A DNA stretch of 64,000 nt from Mauremys mutica (lineage: Eukaryota; Chordata; Testudines; Geoemydidae). A program made the position numbers and the translations under genes. Shown here piece after piece: positions 20,538 through 32,049 of the stretch (position 1 is the first letter of the stretch; every line of letters begins with the position of its first letter). Where the stretch lies: assembly GCF_020497125.1 (NCBI RefSeq), contig NC_059073.1, forward strand, positions 139,571,012-139,635,011. Direction: 5' to 3'. Under the pieces are notes generated by a model that saw nothing but the letters and a program-made list of their open reading frames with translations, was not told where the DNA came from and made no database searches.

Positions 20538-20661
20538 AAAGAGTCCTGTAGCACCTTATAGACTAACAGGAGCTGCTCCAATACATCTGTTAGTCTATAA
20601 GGTGCCCCAGGACTCTTTGCTGCTTTTACAGATCCAGACTAACACGGCTACCCCTCTGATA
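20538..20661 (+). mobile_element. Palindromic retroposon with 9-bp TSD
   Basis: An inverted left arm (AAAGAGTCCTGTAGCACC) is followed by a sense arm (TGTTAGTCTATAAGGTGCCC), ending in the family tail AGACTAACACGGCTACCCCT. Target sites ctctacacc (20529-20537) and ctctacgcc (20662-20670) match 8 of 9. This copy turns round before reaching the hammerhead-like core. Confidence 0.75.
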
Positions 20662-20669
20662 CTCTACGC

Positions 20670-20827
20670 CAGTGGTTCTCAAACTTTTGTACTGGGGACC
20701 CCTTTCACACAGTATGTCTCTGAGTACGTTTTATATATTCAACATCATTATAAATGCTGGAGGCAAAGTGGGGTTTGGGGTGGAGGCTGACAGCTCGCGA
20801 CCCCCCCCCCCAGTTTGAGAACCCCTG
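20670..20827. mobile_element. hAT (Charlie-like) MITE, 158 bp
   Basis: Ends CAGTGGTTCTCAAACTTTTG and inverted CAGGGGTTCTCAAACTGG, with TSD ctctacgc (20662-20669) and ccctacac (20828-20835) matching 6 of 8. Same family as 2638-2855. It landed exactly at the edge of the preceding retroposon. Confidence 0.8.
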
Positions 20828-21112
20828 CCCTACACTGTGATTAAACATCCCTGTAGCTTGAGCCCCCTGCAAGCCTGTGTCAGCTGACACAGGCCAGTCT
20901 CAGGTGTTTAACTGTGTAGACATATCCTTTGTTTCCTGTCTTTCAACCAGTTACTGATGCAAGAGAGCCTTCCCCTCTTATCCCACAACTGCTTACTTTG
21001 CTCAAGAGCCTTTGGTGACAAACCTTGTCAAAGGCTTTCTGAAAGTCCAAGTACACTATAGGCACCTTTGTCCACATGCTTGTTGACTGCCTCAAAGAAT
21101 TCTTATAGATTA

Positions 21113-21340
21113 GTTTCAGAGGGGTAGCCATGTTAGTCTGTATCAGCAAAAACAACAAGGAGACCTTGTCCTTGTGGCACCTTAGAGACTAACGAATTTA
21201 TTTGGGCATAAGCTTTCGTGGGCTAAAACCCACTTCATCAGATGCATGGAGTGGAAAACTGATGCAGTGGGTTTTAGCCCACAAAAACTTATGCCCAAAT
21301 AAATTCGTTAGTCTCTAAGGTGCCACAAGGACTACTAATA
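21113..21340 (-). mobile_element. Palindromic retroposon with hammerhead-ribozyme-like core
   Basis: Main arm antisense, from the tail GTTTCAGAGGGGTAGCC through CTTGTGGCACCTTAGAGACT, then an inverted partial copy in sense to GGTGCCACAAGGACT. On the minus strand 21241-21214 reads CTGATGA, A, then GTGGG/CCCAC stem with loop, then GAAA, the conserved core order of a hammerhead ribozyme. It is followed by GC-TTAT-GC, able to form a very short stem III. The plus-strand copy of the core (21259-21286) is mutated (CTGATGC ... AAAA). Short TSD about atagatt on both sides, within CR1. Confidence 0.75.
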
Positions 21341-21535
21341 GATTGGCGAGGCATGATTTACCTTTACAAAAGCTGCGTTGACTCTTCTAAAACATATCAT
21401 AGTTATCACGTTTGTTCTTCACTATAGCTTCAAACAATTTGCCTGGTACTGAAGATAGGATCACCAGCCTGGAATTGGCAGGATTGCCTCTGGAGTCTTT
21501 TAAAAAATAGTCATTACATTACATTAGCGACATAA

Positions 21536-24000
21536 GCTTCCTTCTGCTTCAGCTTAATGTGCTCCTTCCACCGAGACCTTCATCCTCTTTAACTGCAGAG
21601 AGGCTGTCAGACTGAGGGTGGGACCACTCTAGCATGTCCCTGTCTCATCCATGTACTTCTGTTTCCTTTAGCTCCTCCAGTTCAGCCATTGTGGTCTCAA
21701 GAGCTACACCTTACCCCCCTGCAGATCATTCTACTAAAGGCAATAGGATTGCTCATGGAATAAGCTGGTATTCAGCGTGAGTAAGGTGACACACAAGTGG
21801 AGCTGCTATGTAAGAATTTGTGAATACTGCAGGATGACCAGATTGTTGGGATGTTTACTGTACCAATATATTGGTTTAGTTTAAGAAAAGGGCCATTGGG
21901 GAATCAAGCAGGATTGAAATCGAATGGGTCAAGACAGATCCTTTTGTGCAAACGCTAGAGGGAGGCTTGTTAAAAAAGACAAAGCAAGACCAGGGAACCA
22001 GAACATCAAAATCACTACAGCAGAAAACTCTCCTATTCAGGCAAGCCTTAACTTCCATATGCTTAAGTGCTTTCTTGAACAGAAATGAACTAAGTATATG
22101 CTGAAGTTAAGTTTAACCAACCTTGGGGTATCTACATGCTACTGGAATACAAATAAAATATTTTTGTTTTGTTTTGAACACGGATATTTTTCCCAGTACA
22201 AAACTGGAACAGGCTCTCTCAAAAAAGCCATATTATCTATTAGGGTCATGTGGCTCTGACCTGATTGGAACAGCGTGTAGAGTGCACTATGTATATTTAC
22301 CCATTTAAAAAAAAAAGTCGTCTGGAATCATTTTTTTTCTCTGACATGAATAATGTTCATGGAGACACTAATGGATTAGGCTGCTGCTGTGATTCGCTTG
22401 CTAAAGTAAACACCAGGAAATATTGTAACCAGATCACATATTGCCATGGAGTAAAGTGACTAATTTCATTTTCAGCCACACTGAGAAGAAGCAGAAAGTG
22501 CATCAGGAAACTGACTGAGCTTTCTTTAGCGTGGGAATGAAAACACATGTGGGACCTATGGGCACTTTTGGCCTTGGTTTACCTGCCTGTGCTCTTGAGA
22601 TGTGTCATCCAGAAGAATCATTTGAAATGAGATCACAAGGACTTTCATTCGCAGACGAACAGTACAAATGAGTTTCTATTTCTACCTCAGAGAGCAGTTT
22701 GGAGCTAGCCAAGTGGTTGAGTAGCTAGGAGCTTTGCATTGGTTCAGTTCCCAGCTTCTTGCTCTAGAATGCCCCTGGATTTGAGTCTGCATAAGCACGG
22801 CCCAAGCAGAAGACAAAAAATGAACAGCTGGAGCTTGGCAGGACAAAGAGGGGTCAGTGCAGAAAGGGAGTCGCCTAGATCTATGACACACAAGTTGTGG
22901 CTTTAGAGCCACATATGGTTACTCTGGGCTCTCGGACAGTTACTCAAATAGAGTCCACAGCCTTCCTGAGGTATGGTAGCAACGGGATTCGAGCTCCTGG
23001 GCAGGGCTGTTTCAGACAACAGGCCTTGGAGGCCCGGTGCTGCTGGGGGTCACCATTTCAGATGGGCAGGCAAGCAGAAGTGCAGCAGCAAGAGGAGTGG
23101 ATGGACCAGGGCGAGGGGGATCCTCAGGAGCAGCTGGCGCATATCATTGGCAGTTAATAAATATAGAACAAGAATGATTTAGCAGCAGTAGCAGCTGTGC
23201 TGATTGGCTTAGGAAAAGTCCAAACTGCGTAGCTGAGGAGCATCATTCTGACCAGAAGGGGGTTTGGGAGGAAAAAAGGTGATCCTGGGAGAAAGAAATA
23301 ATAGAGGTGGCTAGACAGCTGAGGAGAACTATCCTGTGCAAAGAAAGGCTGGAAGCCTGATGGGAGTGATCAAACACATGGCTCACCAGGGCTAAAAGTT
23401 TAACATGCACTACATATTAGAGCCCATGGTTGTCCATTGCATTGGTTTGCTGCTGGGATACCTCTGATCATTCAAGTAGTGAAGAAAAAGTGTCACCTGT
23501 ATCTCTCCTCCCACAGAGTCAGAGAGCCACAAATAAATCACCCCTCAACAGCTTCACATTGTGCTCTAATATGCTACATTGTGATGTTGTGCAATATCTG
23601 GGCAGGGCAAAGTTGAGCAGCAATGAGGCAACGTTAAGACACACGCTCTGCGGCATAGTTGTGCCATGATTATTCTGTGGCTGTCTGAAATTCTATTTGG
23701 TGGCTCTTCATCACCCCTGCTAGGACATCACCATTTTTCTAACCCAGGCTGTCTGGAGGGAACTGTGGAGATATCCAAAGCAATATTTGTGTCTCTGCCC
23801 CGACAATGCACATGGCTATACACCTGAGTGTCTGGGCCAAATTCCATTTAAAACAACATTCTGCTTTAAATCCCTCTTGCAAGTGCAGCTGAATATTGTA
23901 TTCTTCAAGTCAATGGAGAAACAGAGTTACACCAGTTGAAAATTTAGCCCATGTGGTATTGATGTGCACTGTTGCCATATTCCACACCAGAGGTGGTTGC
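21536..24000. other. Mostly unique sequence
   Basis: No gene recognised. Short frames such as 22682-22912 (minus) and 22897-23157 (plus) lack domains and splice support. About 23820-23950 resembles one arm of a common palindromic amniote repeat (GGCCAAATTCCATT ... AAGTCAATGGAG). Confidence 0.4.
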
Positions 24001-24128
24001 ATTTCAATAGTGGGTAAGCTCTTTAGGGCAGGATCCATCTCTTTGTTGTATGTACAGCGCCTAGCACAATAAAGCCCTGATCCAGGCTTTGGAGCCTTAG
24101 GAGTTACCCCAATATAAATAAATAATAA
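24000..24128 (+). mobile_element. L2/MIR-type 3' tail
   Basis: AAGCTCTTTAGGGCAGGATC, then ACAGCGCCTAGCACAATAAA and an AATAAATAATAATA tail, the typical 3' end shared by L2-related LINEs and MIR-type SINEs. Non-coding. Confidence 0.65.
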
Positions 24129-25214
24129 TAGTCTCTTTACCTGCAGCTCATGGTTAGCCGAATCATGTTTCCTTTCTCCACTATCTCATGAGAAGTGAAA
24201 ATAAATTCAAAGGTTAAAACCATTTACCAGATGTTAACTGGAATCATTTTACATATGCACATGGTATAACACATTCTGCAGAGAATCAGTAGAAATGACT
24301 TGAGCATGCTGCAGCTGAGGAGCATTGAAAAAATGAATACAGATGCTTGTCACCAGAGAACAAAAATAACTTTTCAGTAGAATACTTGAGGTTTAAAAAG
24401 TTTCACAAACTGTCAAGCCTCTTATTTTGGGTACGTCCCAGTCCTGTCTGTTATTAAAAGCTGCCATATGGCAGTAGAGATGGAAGGGTTTTTGTTTCAC
24501 TTAAGGGGAATAATACATTAGTGACAGGTTTCTTGGAGCGTAGTGGTGGTGTGTGCAGCTATGAAATTCTGATGCCTTTGTCTCGAAACAGCACGTTACA
24601 TTTCTAAGACTCTGCCTGTGTGCGTAGGCAACCATCATTGTGCGTTCACAGTTCTGGAGCCTCTGCAGAGGAGACACATGCTATGCTGTCTCGTGCTCCT
24701 TGTGGAAAAAGTGCTGTAGGTTTATGGGATGAGACCAATAAGTCTCTATAAAACTTGGTCTAAAATCCTATCAATTTTAATATAGAATGTCTTAGTGTAC
24801 GTTTAAAAAACTTACATAATAGAATTTCAGAGAGAATTGTATCCCCACTGTGCAATCTTTTAGGTTGGTTTGAAAATCCAGAAGGGAGATCATCGATATC
24901 ATAATTTAACCATGCTCAGTGCTGTATAAATTAAGCTTTGAATTAAATAGGTACAGAATGGGAATAAGTGGGGCATACACTTTTAACAGCACCATATTAT
25001 GTATATCCTTCCATCTGGCTAAGCGAAGAATTAAAGATTTCTCTCGAAAGGTGTCGATCACGCAAAGTGATTAGAAGTCAGCGGTAAATGTAGTGCTGTG
25101 AGTGCTATTTTGCAATGGAAATGACTTCTTCGTGGATCTGTAAGCAGCATATTGAATGCTGAGGTTTTTGTTTGTAGGATTGTAGCCAGATTCAATGAAT
25201 GAAACCCTGACTAT

Positions 25215-25385
25215 TTCAGAACAAAACTCATTTTTATGATGGTAGCATCTAGAAGCCCCAACCAAGAGCAGTGCTCCATTGTGCTAGACGATGTTCAAAA
25301 CGCATAGTGAGAGACTGCTGATGACCTCAGAGCTTACAATCAAAATAGACAAGACAGACAAATGGTAGGGAAAAGTAACATTATT
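25215..25385 (-). mobile_element. MIR-type SINE 3' part, antisense
   Basis: Sequence such as CTCCATTGTGCTAGACGATG, AGAGCTTACAATCAAAATAG and AACATTATTACCCCATTC matches the antisense L2-like tail of MIR-type elements. Diverged and non-coding. Confidence 0.55.
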
Positions 25386-25902
25386 ACCCCATTCACGGGG
25401 CGCTCTACTCACCCCTAGAGCACCTCCTTGTGGCCAGGGCTGGGGATTAGCTCTGTCAGTCCAACACGTCTTCCTGCAGGTGCTCACACTGTCTTGCTAT
25501 CAAATCTCAACTGCTCCCTCTTCATGGCTTGGTCCTCCAGCCACCTCACTGGAGTTTTCCCCCTTCCAGAGGTTTGTGTTCTAAAATCTCTCTGCACTCA
25601 CTGTCCCAGGTAGTCTTCCAATTCACTGCCTCTCAATGGTGCCACTTTCCCAGGGGCTGATAGAAAAGATGGTGGGCCTGGGTTCCCCTGTGTTCCTGCC
25701 CAGGGACCCTACAACCAGCAGCTAAGGTCTGCGGTGTCCCATGCCTGGACTATGTTTCCTCCACCATCCTCCAGTTTTGTCCTTCCCCTCCAGGCCAAAG
25801 TCCCCTTCTTCCTTAGCCTCAGAAAGAGTGACTGAAAACCTCCTTGTTTCATCCCCTTGGCTACTTGGCTTTAAATGAGCCCTGGCTTTTCCTGCTCAGG
25901 TA

Positions 25903-25972
25903 GGGTGACCAGACAGCAAAAGACCAAAACAAATTGGGACTGTCCCTATAAAATCGGGACATCTGGTCGCCC
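25903..25972. mobile_element. Short MITE, GGGTGACCAGA ends (internal deletion)
   Basis: Left GGGTGACCAGACAGC and right ACATCTGGTCGCCC are inverted repeats of the same MITE family as 49160-49279. It keeps GGGACTGTCCCTATAAAATC but is shortened to about 70 bp. The TA-flanked family resembles Tc1/mariner-derived MITEs. Confidence 0.7.
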
Positions 25973-25994
25973 AGATGAGCTTCATCCTTTAGTT

Positions 25995-27476
25995 CAAGGG
26001 TCGGCAACCTTTCAGAAGCCGTGTGCCGAGTCTTCATTTATTCACTCTAATTTAAGGTTTCGCGTGCCGGTAATACATTTTAATGTTTTTTAGAAGGTCT
26101 CTCTCTCTATAAGTCTATATATTATATAACTAAACTAGTGTTGTACTGTAAAATAAACAAGGTTTTCAAAATGTTTAAGAAGCGTCATTTAAAATGACAT
26201 TAAAATGTTGATCTCCAGAACCCCACACCATCAGCGGGCTGAGTGGGGCCGGCAGTGGGGACCCCAGACCGGCAGTGGACTTAACGGCTCAGCTCACTGC
26301 CACTCAGGGGTTCCATCCGCCGGGATCCGCTCAGCCGGCTGCCAGTCTGGGGTCCCGGCCCTCCCCACATACAGTGAGTACCTACCTTCTCCCTGGTTCT
26401 GGCCCATTCTCTTCCTCTCTCTGCACTGAGCTGAGGGTGGGAGTGCACTGAGCACAGGGCTGGGGGTGAAGGGTTGGGCCAGGAGCTAAATGAGGGAGAG
26501 GGCTCAGGGTTGAGACAGGAGGTTCGGGTGTGAGGCACTTACCTGGGCAGTTCCCATTTGATGCGAGGGGTGCAGGTAGGAATGTGTGTGTGTGTGGGGG
26601 GGGGTGGGTGGGTTCAGGAGCTCCCATGTGTTGCTCCAGGTGGTGGTGGGGATGCAGCAGGTGCGTGGGGAGGGGGGTGCTGGATATGTGAGGGGGTGCC
26701 AGAGTCAGGGCTGGGGTTGTGGAGGGGAGATGAAGGAGTCAAACAGAGGGCTGGGTGTGTATGAGGGAGGTATAGGGCTCAGGGCAGGCGCCTGGAGGGT
26801 GTGGGGCTCAGGGCAGAGGGCGGTGTGTGTGGAGGTCAGGACTCAGGGGAGAGGGCTGGGTGACTGCCCCCCTAAGAACTCCCAACTCCCCTGCTCCTTG
26901 TCCCTTGACTACCCCCTCCTGGGACCCCGCCCCCTATCTAAGCCTCCCTGTTCCTTGTCCCCTGACTGCCCCAACCCTTATCCAACCTCCCCCCCAGCCC
27001 CCTTACCATGAGGCTCCACGCAGAGCCAAATACGCTGCCCCGCGGGAGCGCACAGGGCGGCATGGCTCCAGGGGAGGGTGGAGCGTGTCTGACTCCCCGC
27101 GGGAGTGTGCAGCCCCAACCCCCCCTCCCCCCAGAGCGCTGTGCGTGCGGTGACACAGCTCCGGTTGAGTAGGGAGTGTTTCTGCCTTCCCGTGGAGCCA
27201 AACATTGCCCTGCAGGAGCGCACAGCAGCAGGGCTCCAGGGGAGGGGCCGGCAGCTTGCTGCGCTCAGCCCGGCAGTGCGCACCCCGCGGCTTGCCGCGC
27301 CAGGAGAGTGGGGCATTTGCCCACCTTGTGCACACAGCTATGCTTCTGCTCCCTGGGCAGAGGAGAGCGGGCCAGGCTGGGCAGGATTTTTAATGGTATG
27401 CTGGAGTCCCAGGAGGCAGCAGCGTGCCATTAAAAATTGGCTCGCGGGCACGCGTGCCATAGGTTGCCGACCCCTG
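25995..27476. mobile_element. Long hAT non-autonomous element, 1,482 bp
   Basis: Ends CAAGGGTCGGCAACCTTT and inverted CAGGGGTCGGCAACCTAT, bounded by a perfect 8-bp TSD, ctttagtt (25987-25994 and 27477-27484). The interior is GC-rich, with inverted GGGACCCC/CAGTCTGGGG segments near 26240-26360 and an internal imperfect duplication (about 27015-27085 versus 27190-27255). Frames up to 141 codons here are low-complexity Gly/Pro-rich and overlap on both strands; none resembles a transposase. A 310-bp relative lies at 60941-61250. Confidence 0.9.
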
Positions 27477-27599
27477 CTTTAGTTTGTCCTCATTGCTTCT
27501 TGGCTCCTCCCCCAGGTGAAGCCTAGGCAGTTAACTGACCCACCTAGCCACTGTAACCCCTTTAGTGGTGGGTGTGGCGGGGTGAACACCCCATCACAT

Positions 27600-27745
27600 G
27601 CCATTTTACAGATGGAAAACTGAAGCCCAGAGAAGGGAAGTGGTTTGCCCAAACTCACACAAGGTGTCTATGGCAGAGCTAATAATTGAACACAGATCTC
27701 CTGACTTCCACTCCTGTGACTTAACTATAGTACATATCACTTCTA
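27600..27745 (-). mobile_element. MIR-type SINE core, antisense
   Basis: CATTTTACAGATGGAAAACT, AGGGAAGTGGTTTGCCCAAA and GACTTCCACTCCTGTGACTT follow the antisense order of the MIR core. Ancient and non-coding. Confidence 0.7.
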
Positions 27746-28069
27746 ACTTTATAAACCAGTGAACCAACAACTGCTTTCAGGACCTGACCCTGCAGATACC
27801 GAAGGACATAAGTAACTCTTCTCATCCTGTTGTTTGCAGGAGCAAGCTCTCAGGGTGCAATCGTAATCACTTTGATTCAAGTTTCCTTATTATTAGAAAT
27901 TCTCACATTCTGTTTTGTGTGGATAGTGAAAACTGACGGGTCAGAGAAACCACAGAGGTGCTGTTGGAGACAAATAATGAACCGTTGTAAAGTACTTTGG
28001 GATCCCCTTATGACATCTTTGATAGAAGTACAAAATGTTGTTGGTAGTAATAAGAGCTTACTGTGGTAT

Positions 28070-29590
28070 AGATGATTCCGAGAAGTCCCAAACCGCTTAC
28101 TTGGGGTGGAGGGTATTGTAATATAATTAGAAGACCCCCCCCCGCAATGAGCGCTTCATTGAAACCAGGATGTATGGAGACCTTGGTGCGGATTCTAAGC
28201 TGTGCCTCATCTGTGCTGGGTACAGCAAGAGATGCCAAAGAGCTCTTGGTGGTTCCTTGATGCTGGGGTAGTTTAGAGCTGCCTCAGGGCTCCTTTAAAC
28301 TACACGGGCTGGTGGCTGAGCACTTCTGAAAATTGGTCTCCAAATGCATGTGCTGCCTGCTAGTTCCATACCAGTAATTGTGCCCCATACCTGAAAATCT
28401 GCCCCTGATCACTTAAAAATTTGCCCATAGTGTGCAGAATTCTTTCCATAATCCCAGTTTCAGGATTCCTTACTTCTGATTCCTAATTTTCAACAATGAA
28501 ACTGAGAGGGACCCCAAATTTGTGGGTAATGTAGGCAACTTTGGGACTGAAATGGGTATGCAGGCTATACATTTGGAGAGGGTAAAACTGACCAAATCCC
28601 AGTTGAAACACACAGTGAAACTCCTCTGCAACCCATGAGTTCCAGATATCCTGCAATCAGTTTTTTTTGGTCTAGATACAACCGACACTGCTACACAGCA
28701 CCACACTGCAATCTAAAAGTAAGCGAATTAAATATATAACAGCTGACAAGGCTGCAGATAGGGAGGTTAGAGAGCACATATGTGGAATGTATAAACTGTG
28801 CTAATTAAGCTTTAGAGGAAACAATTTAGACTGTCAGACTAGCTGGTATAAATTTGTCCTCCCTCTTTTGTTTGATTTGTGTATAGCTTCAGTCTTAGCC
28901 TGACTGTCTGAATTAAGCTCAGCAGGAAAATACACAGGATTCTACTTAATAGCTAAGACAACTTCCATATCTCCTAGAACAGAAGCACAACATCCTCTTT
29001 GTTTTCTCAGTTATACTAAATAGCAACAAATTGCATATGCAATTAACAGGATTGTTACTGGGAAAATTAAAGATAAATAGCAAATATACATATAGTTGTC
29101 GTCTGACTGAATGTGGGAATGTTTCCTTGGAAAAATTTCCCACATGATTATGTTTTATAAACCTAAGTTCTTACTATCCTTCCCAGTAATCAGCTCCCAT
29201 GGGACTACTGTGGAAACAAAACCTAGCAAACAATCTACATTATTTAGCAATAAGATGTATTTCGGTTAAAGAGACATTGTCAAAGATATCATCAAATCAT
29301 ATGTGCACTTTCTCTATGAAACCTCACTTACATTTCTACCACCACCTCATTTAAAATGGAAAGAATGGTTTTAATCTTTTTTATTTTCCACTATCTACTA
29401 ACTTTTTAATGTTCCAGGCAACATGTACAAGGAAATTAGATTAGTCAGTTTCACTTGGTTTCCAGTTGTCATGTGCCATCACAATACTACATAGTTTGAA
29501 TTGGAAACACTGCAAGAGGACATTGCAATCTCAAACAGCTCATCCCAACATTGCTACTTTTAGCCTTTAACAGCCATATGGGAAGAATCT
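28070..29590. other. Unique AT-rich sequence
   Basis: No gene or confident repeat. Conventional intron or intergenic composition; frames of 60-78 codons are not supported by any motif. Confidence 0.45.
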
Positions 29591-29593
29591 GAG

Positions 29594-29997
29594 CAGTGGC
29601 TCTCAATCTTTCCAGACTATTGTACCCCTTTCAGGTGTCTGATTTGTCTTGCGTACCCCCAAGTTTCACCTCACTTAAAAACTACTTGCTTACAAAATCA
29701 GACATAAAAATACAAGTGTCACAGCACACACTTACTGGCAAATTGCTGACTTTCTTATTTTTACCATATAATTATAAAATAAATCAACGGGAATATAAAT
29801 ATTGAACTTACATTTCTGTGTATAATATACAGAGCAGTATAAACAAGTCATTGTCTGTATTTTAGTTTGTACTGACTTTGCTACAGCTTTTTATGTAGCC
29901 TGTTGTAAAACTAAGCAAATATCTAGATGAGCTGATGTATCCCCTGGAAAATCTCCGAGTACCCACAGGGGTACACGTACACCAATTAAGAACCACC
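29594..29997. mobile_element. hAT element, about 400 bp
   Basis: Left end CAGTGGCTCTCAATCTTTCC and right end TTAAGAACCACC are inverted. Flanks aatctgag and aatctaga share the first five bases, a decayed TSD. The phrase GTACCCCTTTCAGG is typical of this Charlie-like group. No transposase. Confidence 0.65.
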
Positions 29998-30099
29998 AAT
30001 CTAGAAGTTTACCCATATTACATGTCCTATAAAAGACAGTCTACTCTATCTAATTGCATTTATAAAATATTCTCACTGTAGTATCTACTGCTACATATT

Positions 30100-30205
30100 T
30101 CCTCCAAATCCAGGTCAGAGGTTTTTCTTTGTGAACAGTAGGCGGGATTAAGGGTAAAACCTGGATAAGAGCCCAGGTTAACTATGCAGTGTAGACATAC
30201 CCTCA
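30100..30205. mobile_element. Harbinger-type MITE end fragment
   Basis: Terminates with GCAGTGTAGACATACCCTC, the right-end sequence shared with 13650 and 20913. Only one end is identifiable. Confidence 0.45.
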
Positions 30206-30850
30206 GGGAGGAGAAAGCAGTTTCCAGTGAGTTATAATCTTCGTAACAGGTTGGCAAATATGCAGCAAAACTTCACCATCCCCTCTGAGACATATTGTAA
30301 TGTACAGATTTCAGACTTGTCAAAGGTGCTCTTTCTCTGTGAGATCACATTGATTTCAAGTGGCTTCAAGGGCAAAAGTCAACTAGCTATGTGAAGGCTT
30401 GTTTGCACCATTCTTTGCCCCCCCCCCCCCCGCCGGGTCATCATCTAAATGAAAGCCTTAACCATCAAGTGAGAAAGCTGTTTCCAAAATTAGAACTCTG
30501 TCTCATTGACCCACAGACTTTTTCTTTTTACTGTGCTATTCAGCTGGGGTTGATCCTCAGAGAAGTGTCACTCCTTTGATCTAAATTCTGGCCTCATGTG
30601 CATGTCATTTGTGTTTTATTATCTTCTTTTTGAGAAGTTCCCATCATGTAGGGACACCGGCTTAGATACTTCTCTGATGGCAAAATTCCCATTGGCTTCA
30701 ACAAATCCAAGATTTGACCCATGTTCTCCCTCTGGCTTTCATGGCACTGGCCCCTGTGACTAACTTTTGCCAGCTTCCTTGTAGTTACATGAGAATTTAA
30801 ACATAACTTGTTCGCCAGTGCCAATATGGGATCCCCCTACCACAATCTGA

Positions 30851-31058
30851 GGGGGAGGGATAGCTCAGTGGTTTGAGCAGTGGCCTGCTAACCCCAGGGC
30901 TGTGAGTTCAATTCAAGAGGGGGCCACTTAGGGATCTGGGGCAAAATCAGTACTTGGTCCTACTAGTGAAGGCAGGGGGCTGGACTCAATGACCCTTCAG
31001 GGTCCCTTCCAGTTCTGTGAGATAGGTATATCTCCATATATTTTATTATTTATTAAAA
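30851..31058 (+). mobile_element. Cry-type tortoise Pol III SINE
   Basis: The tRNA-derived head has an A box (GGATAGCTCAGTGGTTTGAG) and a B box (GTGAGTTCAATTC, about 30902-30914), the internal Pol III promoter. The body ends in GGGTCCCTTCCAGTTCTGTG, which resembles the tail of turtle CR1, the LINE thought to mobilise this SINE. An AT-rich tail follows. This family is characteristic of cryptodiran turtles and is the main evidence for the organism. Non-coding. Confidence 0.88.
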
Positions 31059-31614
31059 GATATGGACCTTACTCCTGAACTTAAAGGTCTTCAGACTCCA
31101 CAGGCATAAGAGCAGAATCTGATTTAATGGGCCAAATTTAGCCCAGGAGTATAATTAGTCCCAGAGTAAAGCTGATGCAATCCTGACGAATACTGATCAG
31201 GAGAGCTGGTAAAAAAGATGGTATCGATTAGAATTCATGAGATTTGCAGAAATTTTGTCCCTTTTTTCTATATTTAAAATGTCAACAATACAAAAGTTAA
31301 AATTTCTGAATTTAAACATTTCAAACAGATCTATAGTTGATTGAAAATTGGAGGGGGTGGATTTGGGGAAAATGTAGACAATTTTTTTTTAAATGTCAAG
31401 ATTTTAAACATTTTGAAATTTTCAGCATTTTGAAATATGATCATTTTATGCTTGCTATACTGGGGATAGGGCAGGCATTAAAGGTATATAGTCAGCATGG
31501 AATAAGGATTGGGAACAAGAGAAGCATAGGCTATAAAGGAGGCATTGTGGTTCATTGAAGATACCTGGGGAGAAAGGACACGAAGACCTGAGAGACGTAC
31601 AAAAGAAGACAGTT

Positions 31615-31885
31615 GTGTAAAATCTGGAAGGGGTTTAAAAAAAGAACTAGATAAATTCATGGAGGATAGGTCCATCAATGGCTATTAGCCAGGATGGGCA
31701 GAGATGGTGTCCCTAGCCTCTGTTTGCCAGAAGCTGGGAATGGGCGACAGGGCATGGATCACTTGATGATTACCTGTTCTGTTCATTCCCTCTGGGGCAC
31801 CTGGCATTGGCCACTGTCGGAAGACAGGACACTGGGCTAGATGGACCTTTGGCCTGACCCAGTATGGCTGTTCTTATGGGCAGAA
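31615..31885 (+). mobile_element. CR1 LINE 3' end, sense
   Basis: Starts within the end of CR1 ORF2: codons for FKKELDKFMEDRSINGY then TAG (about 31635-31688). It continues through the 3' UTR to TGACCCAGTATGGCTGTTCT. 5'-truncated, as most CR1 copies are. It encodes only the last ~17 residues. Confidence 0.88.
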
Positions 31886-32049
31886 CTTCAGATGGAAGCA
31901 ATGCCTGGGAGGTAGATCACCAAAAATACTATTCTAGTTCAGGGTTGACGAACTTTTCCATATTGTTTCCTCCATGTTACAATAGAATTTAAAAAACTGG
32001 GCTCTCTTCCCATTTAGCCATAAAGAAAGAAAGGACTGAACCCTGTTAA

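Larger units (their letters stand above)
20428..20925. mobile_element. Harbinger-like MITE, itself split by two insertions
   Basis: Left end GGGTAGGTCTACACTGGAAT is mirrored by the right end GTGTAGACATATCC. The interior is interrupted by a palindromic retroposon (20538-20661) and a hAT element (20670-20827), both inserted at the same CTCTACAC site. Non-coding. Confidence 0.65.
18850..21535 (-). pseudogene. CR1 LINE ORF2 (reverse transcriptase), antisense, interrupted
   Basis: Read on the minus strand this is the second half of CR1 ORF2, the replicase that copies the element at its target. Recognisable blocks in order are VPGKLFEAIVKN near 21460, IVYLDFQKAFDKV (21016-21060), PPQGSVLGPVLF (about 19970-20008) and KFADN (about 19905-19925), where the catalytic FADD box is lost. 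The C-terminal block NSLPGDVVKPKT lies near 18920. The copy lacks the endonuclease half and carries many stops and frameshifts. Later insertions split it: 18973-19274, 20066-20427 (unassigned), 20428-20925 (itself containing two more) and 21113-21340. An old, dead copy that acted as a landing site. Confidence 0.9.

Noticed and set aside
26281..27482. Frames of 80-141 codons at 26-27.5 kb
   Set aside because: They lie wholly inside a non-coding hAT element bounded by a perfect TSD and are low-complexity on both strands.
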